Shown: positions 1 to 6,295, counted from the first letter of the stretch. The stretch is 15,107 nt of DNA from DATDYW01 sp036516995 (GCA_036516995.1 DATDYW010000067.1:1-15107), one strand, 5' to 3'. Notes: generated from the sequence alone by a model not told the origin. Numbers and translations are program-made.

Positions 1-228
1 ATGTTCTCCCTCACCCGCACCGAGCTCCGCCTGACCCTCGTCTTCGCCGCCGTCATTTGGTTCATCAGTATTTTTGAAGCCAACTACTCGCTGGCCCTCG
101 TCCTGACCTGGGCCGTCATCCTGTACTGGAAGCGCTGGCACAAGGCGCACCCGAGCGAGGGCGTGTTCGAGGAGCCGGAACCGAAGAAAAAGGAGGAGCC
201 GGTCAGCGAAGTAACAAGTAACAAGTAA
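1..228 (+). CDS. Small two-helix membrane protein, unrecognised
   Basis: A 75-residue ORF. It begins with ATG at the first base of the window, so the true start could lie further upstream. Two hydrophobic stretches (about residues 9-27 and 28-45) look like a membrane hairpin. They are followed by WKRW and a charged C-terminal tail rich in Glu, Pro and Lys. Third codon positions are strongly C/G-biased, which supports real coding. The last codons (VTSNK, then TAA) are read directly out of a 7-bp GTAACAA repeat array, so the protein's C-terminus and stop are supplied by the repeat. It converges on murF. I do not recognise the family, and no function can be assigned beyond a probable inner-membrane location. 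Confidence 0.6.
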   Translation: MFSLTRTELRLTLVFAAVIWFISIFEANYSLALVLTWAVILYWKRWHKAHPSEGVFEEPEPKKKEEPVSEVTSNK

Positions 229-300
229 CAAGTAACAAGTAACAAGAAAAGACCCACACGGCGGGGTTCCTCCGAACTTGTTACTTGTTACTTGTTACTT
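211..300. repeat. Inverted heptad-repeat array between convergent genes
   Basis: The left part (211-246) holds five tandem copies of the 7-mer GTAACAA. The right part (277-300) holds three copies of the complement TTGTTAC plus flanking bases. Positions 223-246 and 277-300 are perfect 24-bp inverted arms around a 30-nt spacer. The spacer contains an ACCC/GGGT minor stem. The left arm carries the stop of the plus-strand ORF at 1-228, and the right arm carries the TAA stop of murF. A bidirectional terminator role is plausible but inferred. Confidence 0.85.
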
Positions 301-1599
301 GATTCTCTCCCACTCCTTCCCCCGCCTCGGCAAGAGCGCCGCGTCCTCTGGGTTGGCGAGCAGCCGCTCCACGGCGCGCTCGAGCCGAATGCCGCCCTGC
401 GAGCCCTTGGCGAGCAGCACGTCGCCCGCGCCGAGCCACGTTTTCAAAAATTCTCCGGCGGAGGGCGCGTCCGCGAAGCTCTGCGTTGGGCACCCCGCGG
501 CGGACGCCGCCTCGCCCGCCTTCTTCGACTCCTCGCCGACCGTCACGAGGAGCGTCGCGCCGGAGGCGGCGGCGAGCATGCCCACCTCGCGGTGCGCCTC
601 CGCTGAAGCGGCTCCCAGCTCCCTCATATCGCCGAGCAGTATCGCCAGCCGGCCCTCCCGCTTGATGCTCGCCGCCGCGCGAATCGCCGCGGCGGTGGCA
701 ACGGGCGAGGCGTTGTACGAGTCATCGACGATGACGCTGCCGTTTCGACCGGGAATGAGCCGCGCGCGGCCCGGCTGGCGCGGCGCTGCTGCCGCTGCCG
801 CAACACCCGGGCCCACCGGCAAATCGAGCGCCCGGCACACCGCCGCCGCAGCCGCAGCCGGGAGCGCCTGCGGCTCGCCCACGACGCCCTCCACCGCGAA
901 GCCCGCCTCGCCGCCCGCCCAGGCGACGAAGGCGCGGAATCCCGAGGGCTGCCCGCTCGCGGCGTAGGTCACCTCGTAGCCGTCGACCTGAAAGTCCGCG
1001 CCGGCAGCGGCGCCGAACGTGATGACCGGCTTGCCCGCCCTCCTCGCCTGGGCGAGCGCCCGAGGGTGATCGGCGTTCACCACCACGGCTCGGGTCGCGG
1101 CCGCGAAGAGCTTCGCCTTCTCGTACGCCACGAGCTCGGCGACGCTCTCGCCCTCGCGCCTCGCCGGAAAGTTCGCGCCGTGCACCGGCGCGTCGGCGAA
1201 CACGGTAGCCACCGCGACCTCCGGCGTCACGATTGAGAGCGCGCGGTCCATGTCGCCCGGCCTATCCACGCCGACCTCGAGCACGAGGAACGGCGGCGGC
1301 TGCCCGCGCATCGCCCGCGTAAGGCCGCGCAGGAGAATTCCTGCCCAGGCCCAAAAATTTCTCCAGCCGTTCTCGAGCCCGAGAATCGTGAGCGGCAGGC
1401 CGATCTCGCTGTTGAGGCTCTTCTCGCTGGCGCGCACCGGCACGTTCGCCGCCGCCGAAATCGCCGCGGCAATCGCGTCCTTGGTGCCCGTCTTGCCGAC
1501 GCTCCCCGTCACCATCACCACCCGCGGCTTGCCGCGCCGAATCAGCGCCCGCGCCTCGGCAGCGAGAATCCAGGCCACGACCACCTTGAGCGTCTTCAC
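295..1599 (-). CDS. murF: MurF-type Mur ligase (UDP-MurNAc-tripeptide:D-Ala-D-Ala ligase)
   Basis: A 434-residue cytoplasmic ATP-dependent amide ligase, expected to add D-Ala-D-Ala to the UDP-MurNAc-tripeptide. The P-loop TGSVGKTGTK lies at residues 31-40 and is followed by LVLEVGVDRPGD (105-116), EKAKLF (160-165) and VVVNAD (172-177). The C-terminal domain has DDSYNASP (292-299) and GDMRELG (323-329), which are MurF hallmarks. Canonical MurF has its P-loop near residue 107 after an N-terminal substrate-binding domain; here only about 30 mostly helical residues precede it, so that domain is absent or replaced. The start is GTG at 1599, the first start codon in the open frame. The stop lies in the 277-300 repeat arm. 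A separate promoter lies at 1647-1675, just downstream of ftsI. Another Mur-ligase-family role cannot be excluded. Confidence 0.88.
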   Translation of the reverse strand: MKTLKVVVAWILAAEARALIRRGKPRVVMVTGSVGKTGTKDAIAAAISAAANVPVRASEKSLNSEIGLPLTILGLENGWRNFWAWAGILLRGLTRAMRGQPPPFLVLEVGVDRPGDMDRALSIVTPEVAVATVFADAPVHGANFPARREGESVAELVAYEKAKLFAAATRAVVVNADHPRALAQARRAGKPVITFGAAAGADFQVDGYEVTYAASGQPSGFRAFVAWAGGEAGFAVEGVVGEPQALPAAAAAAVCRALDLPVGPGVAAAAAAPRQPGRARLIPGRNGSVIVDDSYNASPVATAAAIRAAASIKREGRLAILLGDMRELGAASAEAHREVGMLAAASGATLLVTVGEESKKAGEAASAAGCPTQSFADAPSAGEFLKTWLGAGDVLLAKGSQGGIRLERAVERLLANPEDAALLPRRGKEWERIK

Positions 1600-1646
1600 G
1601 TTGCTACGTTACCCTCAAAGCCCCACAAAATAAAGCCCAATTTACT

Positions 1647-1675
1647 ATACTATGAGGTCCGACCTCATAGTTCAA
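1647..1675 (-). promoter_or_regulatory. Putative murF promoter, -35 TTGAAC / -10 TAGTAT
   Basis: Read on the minus strand, TTGAAC (1670-1675) and TAGTAT (1647-1652) are separated by exactly 17 bp. The murF GTG begins 47 bp downstream of the -10. The local sequence is AT-rich compared with its surroundings. This is a motif-based call without expression evidence. Confidence 0.5.
1649..1671. promoter_or_regulatory. Perfect palindrome filling the murF promoter spacer
   Basis: Ten-base arms (ACTATGAGGT and its complement) flank a 3-nt centre. The palindrome spans the whole interval between the predicted -35 and -10 and touches both hexamers, which is a typical position for a repressor operator. 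It could instead be a short hairpin ending the ftsI transcript, since it lies 10 bp beyond the ftsI stop in ftsI's direction of transcription. There is no clear U-run right after it. Confidence 0.6.
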
Positions 1676-1680
1676 CGCTT

Positions 1681-3447
1681 CTAGCTTGATGGCAAACCTG
1701 CGGTGCCGTCGGCGCGGTCGGGGGGAATCTCAAAGTAGTTGATGAGGAACTTCGCGATGTCGCGGTACGGCTCCGTCCAGGTCTGGGAGGCGTACTCGGC
1801 GCCCACGGGCTCGACGGAGTAGAGCAGCACCAGGAAGCGCGGCTCGTACGCCGGGAAGTAGCCGAAGAAGGAGTGGAGGAAGCGATCCTCGAGGTAGCCG
1901 CCCGCGCCGTCGGGGATCTGCGCCGTGCCGGTCTTGGCCGCCATCGTGTAGCCGGGAATTTTCGCCCGGCCGCCGAGGAGCGCCTCGTCGTAGACGTGCA
2001 CGAGCATCTTCGTCACCGTCTCGGACGTCGAGGCGGCGAAGATTCGCGGAGGCGGCGCGGGCAGAATCTCGCGGGCGGCGCCGACCTCGTAGTCGATTGC
2101 CCGGCCGGCCCGCGGCGTCACCAGGTAGCCGCCGTTGGCGACCGCCGCGAGGCCGCGCGCCATCGCCAGCGGCGTGATCGCCACGCCCTGCCCGAAGGCC
2201 GCGGTGGCGTACTCGATGTCGCGCGGCGAGTCGAGGTTCGACACCAGCGGCGAGGCCTCCTCCGGCAGGTCGACGCCCGTCTCCCCGCCGAAAATGTCCT
2301 TCATGTAGCGGGCGAACTTGTCTTTGCCGGCCTTCCGCACCACGAACGCCACGCCGGTATTGAGCGACTTGTCGAGCACCGTCTGCATCGAGACGACGCC
2401 GCGGCCCTCCTTGTCGAAGTTGTACAGCGTCCGGCCGTCGAGCGAGAGCGAGCCCTGGTCGTTGTACGTCGTCTCGGGCGAGACCGCCCCGGTGTCGATG
2501 CCAATCGACATCGTGATGGGCTTCATAATCGAACCCATCTCGTAGACACGCTCAATCAGCGGGTTCTGGTAGACGGCGGGGTCGGCCTCGTCTCCGTAGC
2601 GGTTGAGGTCGAACGTCGGCCAGGCGGCCATCGCGATAATTTCGCCGCTCGACGGATCGAGAACGATTCCGCCGGCCTCGCGCGGCGTCCACTTCAGGGC
2701 GTAGGCGGCGAGCGCGTCCTCGAGGTACCCCTGCGCCGTTGGCTCCACCGTTGAAACCAAATCACCGGGAGAGGACTCGCCCTCCGCGACCCGCTTGGCA
2801 CCGAGGAACAGCTCGGCGAAGAAGTTGGCGTAGGCGCCGCTGCCCTCGCGTACCAGCGTCTCCTCGTACGATCGCTCGAGGCCGTAGCTGCCGGCCAGCT
2901 CGTCGCCCTGCCAGGAAACGAAACCCAGCGTGTGGGCCGCGAGCGAGCCGCCCGGGTAGATTCGCCAGCGCTCCGGGTAGAGGCCGAGGCCTGAAATTTT
3001 CAGCGCCCGAATTTTCGCGGCGTCCTCCTCGGAAACGCGGCTGGCCAGCTCCTCGTAGATATCCCCCGCCGCCGCCGACGCCAGGCGGCGCGCGGCGGCT
3101 GCGCAGTCGAACTCCGCCAGGATTGGGGCGAGCGCGGCGCAAACGACGTCGGCGTCTCGAAAAACGGAAGGGTTCACCGCCACGCGGTAGCCGACGGCCA
3201 GCGTGGCGGCGGCAATCTCGGTGCCGTCGCGGCGGACGAAGATGATGTCGCCGCGGCCGTAGGTCGCGGAGCGTTCGCCCTGGTGCTGGCGGTTCGCCAT
3301 GTCGCGGTACATCTCCCCGCGAACCACCTGCAGCAGGTAGAGCTTGGCGAGGATGAGCGCGGCGGCCGCGACGAGGACGGCGGCCAGGAGCCGCAGGCGA
3401 AGGCGCGGAAGTCGCCCCGACGCCGCAGGCCCTCCGCTGCCTCCCAT
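1681..3447 (-). CDS. ftsI: Septal penicillin-binding protein, FtsI/PBP3 family transpeptidase
   Basis: A 588-residue monofunctional peptidoglycan DD-transpeptidase acting in the periplasm. A single N-terminal membrane anchor (about residues 20-41) follows a basic cytoplasmic tail. A dimerisation/pedestal region comes next, then the transpeptidase domain with S306-I-M-K309 (acyl-serine motif), S361-L-N363 and K505-T-G507. FGQGVAITPLAMA (418-430) is typical of the FtsI/SpoVD branch. There are no PASTA domains. I chose ATG at 3447 rather than the longer frame to 3525, because the extra 26 residues are Arg/Ser-rich out-of-frame sequence inside ftsL. The gene starts 10 bp after the ftsL stop. Position in the mraZ-rsmH-ftsL-ftsI string supports the division role over an elongation role. 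Confidence 0.93.
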   Translation of the reverse strand: MGGSGGPAASGRLPRLRLRLLAAVLVAAAALILAKLYLLQVVRGEMYRDMANRQHQGERSATYGRGDIIFVRRDGTEIAAATLAVGYRVAVNPSVFRDADVVCAALAPILAEFDCAAAARRLASAAAGDIYEELASRVSEEDAAKIRALKISGLGLYPERWRIYPGGSLAAHTLGFVSWQGDELAGSYGLERSYEETLVREGSGAYANFFAELFLGAKRVAEGESSPGDLVSTVEPTAQGYLEDALAAYALKWTPREAGGIVLDPSSGEIIAMAAWPTFDLNRYGDEADPAVYQNPLIERVYEMGSIMKPITMSIGIDTGAVSPETTYNDQGSLSLDGRTLYNFDKEGRGVVSMQTVLDKSLNTGVAFVVRKAGKDKFARYMKDIFGGETGVDLPEEASPLVSNLDSPRDIEYATAAFGQGVAITPLAMARGLAAVANGGYLVTPRAGRAIDYEVGAAREILPAPPPRIFAASTSETVTKMLVHVYDEALLGGRAKIPGYTMAAKTGTAQIPDGAGGYLEDRFLHSFFGYFPAYEPRFLVLLYSVEPVGAEYASQTWTEPYRDIAKFLINYFEIPPDRADGTAGLPSS

Positions 3448-3457
3448 AGGGCCAAGC

Positions 3458-3811
3458 CTACCGCACGTTCGCGCCGACGACCGCGGGCTCCGGCGCCGCC
3501 GAGACGTAGCGCGGCACGACCTCAATCAGGCCGAGCGCGGCGGCCGCGTCTCGATCGAGCGAGCGAGCCGCCGCGGCAACCTCCGCCTCGCTCTGGCGAA
3601 CCAGGGCGGCGGCGGCGGCGGCGGCCGAGGCGGCGCGGTCGCGGGCCGTCGCCGAACGGTAGAGGGCGAGGTAGCTCCCGATGTAGGTCGCAAGAAGAAG
3701 AGCCGCAACGACGGTAAGCGTTACGTTGAGTGTAGCCACACGGGAGACACCACGTCTGGCGACGCGGCGAGTGCTCGGGGCAAAAGGCAGTGTGGCGGTG
3801 AGGGAGATCAT
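3458..3811 (-). CDS. ftsL: FtsL-like division protein
   Basis: A 117-residue bitopic membrane protein in the position of ftsL, between rsmH and ftsI. It has a basic N-terminus, one transmembrane helix (about residues 27-49), then an Ala/Arg/Glu-rich helical segment suited to a coiled coil, ending with LGLIEVVPRYVSA and a short tail. In other bacteria FtsL acts with FtsB and FtsQ to activate FtsW-FtsI at the septum. FtsL sequences diverge strongly, so the call rests on topology, size and synteny. The frame stays open to a TTG at 3871 overlapping the rsmH stop, but those 20 extra residues would be translated repeat array. I therefore prefer ATG at 3811. No good Shine-Dalgarno site is seen for either start. 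Confidence 0.75.
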   Translation of the reverse strand: MISLTATLPFAPSTRRVARRGVSRVATLNVTLTVVAALLLATYIGSYLALYRSATARDRAASAAAAAAALVRQSEAEVAAAARSLDRDAAAALGLIEVVPRYVSAAPEPAVVGANVR

Positions 3812-3824
3812 TGTGTAGGCGAGG

Positions 3825-3859
3825 GCAGAGGTTAGAGGGCAGAGGGCAGAGGGCAGAGG
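3825..3859. repeat. Five tandem 7-bp repeats (GCAGAGG) between rsmH and ftsL
   Basis: Five consecutive heptads, four of them GCAGAGG and one TTAGAGG, fill most of the short gap between the rsmH stop and the preferred ftsL ATG. No inverted partner arm is visible nearby. The array lies within a polycistronic unit, so a terminator role is unlikely. Confidence 0.85.
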
Positions 3860-3867
3860 TTTACGGG

Positions 3868-4773
3868 TCAAATCTTTTGGATGCCGCGGAGCTTGGCGCT
3901 CCGGGCGCGTGGGTTTCTGGAAACTTCGTCTGTGGACGGAACGATTGGCTTTTTCGTGAGCAAACGCCCGTGGCCCTCTCGTGAGAGAGCGGCGAACTTC
4001 TGCTTGACGATGCGGTCCTCGAGGCTGTGGAAGCTGATAGCGAGCATTCGGCCGCCCGCGGCGAGGCGACAGAAGGCGGCATCGATGGCCCGGCCGAGGC
4101 GCGCGAGCTCGCCGTTCGTCGCAATGCGCAGCGCCTGGAAGGTGCGCGTCGCCGGGTGAATGCGGCCAGCCTGGTACGAGACAGGCGTGGCTCTGGCAAT
4201 CACCTCGGCAAGTTCGAGCGATCGCTCGAAGGGCCTAGCCAGGCGGCGGTCAACGATGGCCCCCGCAATGCGGCGGGCAAATTTTTCTTCTCCGAGAGTC
4301 TCAATCAGTTCGGCGAGCTCGCCCTCCGGCAGATCGTTGACAAGATCGGCGGCGGTCGGCGAATCGCCCGGACGCATCGTCATCAGGAGCGGCTCGTCGG
4401 CGCGGAACGAGAATCCGCGGCCAGAGCCTTCCAGCTGGTCAGAGCGGAGCCCGAGGTCGAGTAGGGCTCCGCTCACGTGCTGTATTCCTGCCTCATCGAG
4501 AACTCGATTGAGCTCGTCACTCCAAGCAGCAGTTAAATGCAACTTTGGTGCGAGACCCGTAAGTCTCTTTGAAGAAATTGCGACTGCATCCGGATCGGTA
4601 TCTATGCCGACGATAGTGCTTGGGTGGAACTTCGAGGCAATAAGTGCCGCGTGGCCTCCAGCGCCAAGGTTGAGATCTAGGTATGTGTGCTCATCAGCCC
4701 CAGCGAAAGCCGGCGCGAGGAGCTCGAGGACTTCTTTTGAAAGAACGCTCTGGTGGACGACCGGCTGGGACAT
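3868..4773 (-). CDS. rsmH: 16S rRNA (cytosine-1402-N4)-methyltransferase RsmH (MraW)
   Basis: A 301-residue SAM-dependent methyltransferase that N4-methylates C1402 in the decoding centre of 16S rRNA. Seen are HQSVLSKEVLELL at the N-terminus, SAM-binding YLDLNLGAGGHA (31-42), GALLDLGLRSDQLE (102-115), FSFRADEPLLMTM (121-133, a variant of the usual F-S-x-R-x-D-x-P-L-D-M-R-M), HPATRTFQALRI (206-217), ISFHSLEDRIVKQKF (246-260) and NPRARSAKLR (287-296). The start is ATG at 4773. The frame is open up to 4866, but the extra residues overlap mraZ in another frame and lack conservation. The start codon overlaps the mraZ stop by one base (TGATG), indicating translational coupling. Confidence 0.97.
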   Translation of the reverse strand: MSQPVVHQSVLSKEVLELLAPAFAGADEHTYLDLNLGAGGHAALIASKFHPSTIVGIDTDPDAVAISSKRLTGLAPKLHLTAAWSDELNRVLDEAGIQHVSGALLDLGLRSDQLEGSGRGFSFRADEPLLMTMRPGDSPTAADLVNDLPEGELAELIETLGEEKFARRIAGAIVDRRLARPFERSLELAEVIARATPVSYQAGRIHPATRTFQALRIATNGELARLGRAIDAAFCRLAAGGRMLAISFHSLEDRIVKQKFAALSREGHGRLLTKKPIVPSTDEVSRNPRARSAKLRGIQKI

Positions 4774-5207
4774 CAGATGGCCCCGATCTGGCCGAGCTTC
4801 TCGGCCATTTCGTCGGCGCCGCGCGAGACGCGCGAGGCGTAGCTCTTCCATCGCTTCTCGTCCCAAATTTCTAGTCGGTTGGCGACACCGGCAACCACAA
4901 CCGCGTCACGCACCGCCGCGAACTCGCGGAGGTGCTCGGGAACGAGGATGCGACCGGCGGCATCGACGTCGAGTTCGGCGGCGGAGGCGAGCATAAAGCG
5001 GGCGAACCCGCGGGTGTCGGCCTGGCCCATCCCGAGGCTCCCGAGCTTCGCCGAAATTCCCTGCCAGTCTTTCGATGTGTAGAGGAACAGGCAGCCGTCG
5101 AGGCCGCGGGTGACGACAACGGATTTGCCGACCGACCTGCGCAGACGAACCGGGAGGGTGAGGCGCTTCTTGTCGTCGAGCGCGTGCCGGTGTTCGCCGA
5201 TGAACAT
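4773..5207 (-). CDS. mraZ: MraZ transcriptional regulator
   Basis: A 144-residue DNA-binding protein with two SpoVT/AbrB-type MraZ repeats, the usual family length. The first repeat has MFIGEHRHALDDKKRLTLPVR and the second has LDVDAAGRILVPEHLREFA (about residues 79-97), matching the D-x3-R-[LI]-x-[LV]-P core. In studied bacteria MraZ binds repeats upstream of its own gene and controls the dcw operon. Such repeats are present here just upstream (5237-5270). It is the first gene of mraZ-rsmH-ftsL-ftsI. ATG at 5207 is the only sensible start because it gives the conserved N-terminus directly. Confidence 0.97.
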   Translation of the reverse strand: MFIGEHRHALDDKKRLTLPVRLRRSVGKSVVVTRGLDGCLFLYTSKDWQGISAKLGSLGMGQADTRGFARFMLASAAELDVDAAGRILVPEHLREFAAVRDAVVVAGVANRLEIWDEKRWKSYASRVSRGADEMAEKLGQIGAI

Positions 5208-5230
5208 GGAGGGTGTGATGGGAAAATTGT

Positions 5231-5270
5231 GGAGTTACCACTTTCTCCCACCGTCGCCCATTCTAGCCCA
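5231..5270 (-). promoter_or_regulatory. MraZ box array (four TGGNN repeats at 10-bp spacing)
   Basis: Read on the minus strand, TGGGC, TGGGC, TGGGA and TGGTA start at exactly 10-bp intervals (first bases at 5270, 5260, 5250 and 5240), about 25-60 bp upstream of the mraZ ATG. This matches the known MraZ operator style of TGGG-type direct repeats with 5-nt spacers on one helix face. A good -10 (TAGAAT, 5260-5265) sits between the first and second boxes, so MraZ bound here would cover the promoter. The fourth copy is degenerate. Confidence 0.85.
5260..5265 (-). promoter_or_regulatory. Putative -10 element of the mraZ operon (TAGAAT)
   Basis: TAGAAT matches the sigma-70 -10 consensus at five of six positions and is embedded in the MraZ boxes. 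No convincing -35 hexamer lies 16-18 bp upstream, where the sequence is GC-rich. This would suit a promoter whose output is set by MraZ. Confidence 0.45.
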
Positions 5271-5316
5271 CTACCCCTCCCCGGGCGCCACCTTTTTCCA
5301 CAGGCCAAAAAGCCCT

Positions 5317-5345
5317 TTGACTGGGGCTCCTGGCGAGCGTAGCGT
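5317..5345 (+). promoter_or_regulatory. Promoter TTGACT-N17-TAGCGT for the 5367 orphan gene
   Basis: The -35 TTGACT (5317-5322) and -10 TAGCGT (5340-5345) are separated by 17 bp, 21 bp before the ATG at 5367. The same -10 hexamer with a TTGAC -35 recurs upstream of the genes at 5760 and 14766. That recurrence makes this more credible than a single match. Confidence 0.65.
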
Positions 5346-5366
5346 GGCTACCGAAGCCCTTTCACT

Positions 5367-5675
5367 ATGAACACACCCCACATCGTCTGGTTACCCCTGC
5401 TGGCCATCTTCGCCAGCCTCGGCTACTTCCTCTTCCGCGAGAGCTCGCGCGGATTCGCCTGGCGCTGTCGCCGCGTCGAAGCAAAAATCGCCAGCCTCGA
5501 CGCGTCCGTCGGACTCCTCGGAGCCGAGATCGAGTCCGTCGAGGGCTGGCCTGCCAGCGAGACCCGCGACATAATCGTCGCGAACCTCCGCCGCGAGGAA
5601 CAGAAGCTCCAGCGTCGCCACGACCGCCTGCAAGCGAAACTGCGAGACCTCAATGCCGCAATCTTCCACGGCTGA
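5367..5675 (+). CDS. Membrane-anchored coiled-coil protein, unrecognised
   Basis: A 102-residue protein. One hydrophobic segment (about residues 7-23) is followed by basic residues and two helical, heptad-like stretches (about 33-58 and 70-97) separated by a short GWPASETRD linker, suggesting a membrane-tethered helical hairpin. Codon third positions are strongly C/G-biased, it has its own promoter (5317-5345), and an intrinsic terminator follows 11 bp after the stop, so it is very probably a real single-gene unit. It is transcribed divergently from mraZ. Its layout resembles the next gene (5760-6221), and the two may be paralogues. No known family is recognised. A structural or envelope-associated role is a guess from topology only. 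Confidence 0.75.
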   Translation: MNTPHIVWLPLLAIFASLGYFLFRESSRGFAWRCRRVEAKIASLDASVGLLGAEIESVEGWPASETRDIIVANLRREEQKLQRRHDRLQAKLRDLNAAIFHG

Positions 5676-5685
5676 TTGCAGCAGT

Positions 5686-5707
5686 ACCGCCCCCCTCGGG
5701 CGGTTTT
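5686..5707 (+). terminator. Intrinsic terminator after the 5367 orphan
   Basis: A perfect 7-bp stem ACCGCCC/GGGCGGT with a 5-nt loop is followed by a T-run (5704-5707). It lies 11 bp after the stop codon. Confidence 0.8.
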
Positions 5708-5721
5708 CCTTTCGCGCCGCC

Positions 5722-5749
5722 TTGACCTTTTCCGAGCCGGGCGTAGCGT
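5722..5749 (+). promoter_or_regulatory. Promoter TTGACC-N16-TAGCGT for the 5760 orphan gene
   Basis: The -35 TTGACC (5722-5727) and -10 TAGCGT (5744-5749) are separated by 16 bp. Only 10 bp separate the -10 from the ATG at 5760, so the expected transcription start is within a few bases of the start codon and the mRNA would be leaderless or nearly so. Confidence 0.65.
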
Positions 5750-5759
5750 TTACCGCAAG

Positions 5760-6221
5760 ATGAAAAAGATCATTCTCATTTGGGTTACAGCTAGCGGCCT
5801 CTGCCTCTGGGGAACTCTCAACGGCTCGCGCCTCGCAGAGCTATTCCTTCTCATGTTCATCGTCTGGGCAATCCTGATGGTGAGCATCTGGTGCCTCGAG
5901 GAAATCTTTGACCTCACCACCCCCGAGCGGCAACGCGCCCGGCTCACCCGAAAACTCGACAGTATCGTTGAGGATCTCGAGGGGCTCGACGAAGAAATCG
6001 CGATGTCCGGCGAGGCCGTGGTGAAGCTACGGCTTATGAACCTCGATGAGCCTGGCCGACGGGACGAGCTCGCCATCGACGAGCGCCGCGTCACCCGGGC
6101 CAAGCGTCGGGTGGTGAAACTCGAGAAATTGCAGGCGCGACTCTCCGTGAGGCTTGACCGCATTGAGGCACGCCTCGAGCCGAAAGTTTCCCCGAAGCCG
6201 CATCCATTCCTCGATCACTGA
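5760..6221 (+). CDS. Two-TM coiled-coil membrane protein, unrecognised
   Basis: A 153-residue protein with two hydrophobic segments (about residues 4-20 and 26-47). A long charged helical region follows, with two predicted coiled-coil stretches (about 58-95 and 103-140) separated by LDEPGRRDE, and a Pro/Lys tail. The frame is open back to 5676, but ATG at 5760 is preferred: upstream codons lie inside the previous terminator and this gene's promoter, and MKKIILIW is a typical membrane N-terminus. The promoter ends only 10 bp before the ATG and a terminator follows the stop. The helix-linker-helix layout parallels the preceding gene. No family is recognised. Confidence 0.75.
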   Translation: MKKIILIWVTASGLCLWGTLNGSRLAELFLLMFIVWAILMVSIWCLEEIFDLTTPERQRARLTRKLDSIVEDLEGLDEEIAMSGEAVVKLRLMNLDEPGRRDELAIDERRVTRAKRRVVKLEKLQARLSVRLDRIEARLEPKVSPKPHPFLDH

Positions 6222-6227
6222 ACTACC

Positions 6228-6255
6228 ACCGCCCGGCGTTGCGCCTGGCGGTTTT
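6228..6255 (+). terminator. Intrinsic terminator after the 5760 orphan
   Basis: The outer stem ACCGCC/GGCGGT (6228-6233 with 6247-6252) encloses an inner GGCG-TTG-CGCC stem and is followed by TTTT and a further T-rich run. The outer arms match those of the terminator at 5686-5707. Confidence 0.85.
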
Positions 6256-6268
6256 CTTTTTTAAAAGG

Positions 6269-6295
6269 AAAAGCGCCGCTCGGGTGAGCGGCGCT
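6269..6295 (-). terminator. Intrinsic terminator of the 6309-6917 orphan
   Basis: Read on the minus strand, a perfect 10-bp stem AGCGCCGCTC/GAGCGGCGCT with a 4-nt loop is followed by TTTT. It lies 13 bp past the stop of the minus-strand gene and faces the convergent terminator at 6228-6255. Confidence 0.85.

Noticed and set aside
211..300. CRISPR array
   Set aside because: The units are 7 bp and contiguous, with no spacers of 25-40 bp between repeats and no cas genes.
3448..3525. Upstream extension of ftsI
   Set aside because: The added 26 residues lie inside ftsL in a different frame and are Arg/Ser-rich; ATG at 3447 gives a normal cytoplasmic tail and anchor.
4774..4866. Upstream extension of rsmH
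   Set aside because: The added 31 residues are Arg-rich translation of mraZ in another frame, and the conserved HQSVLSKEVLELL begins just after the chosen ATG.
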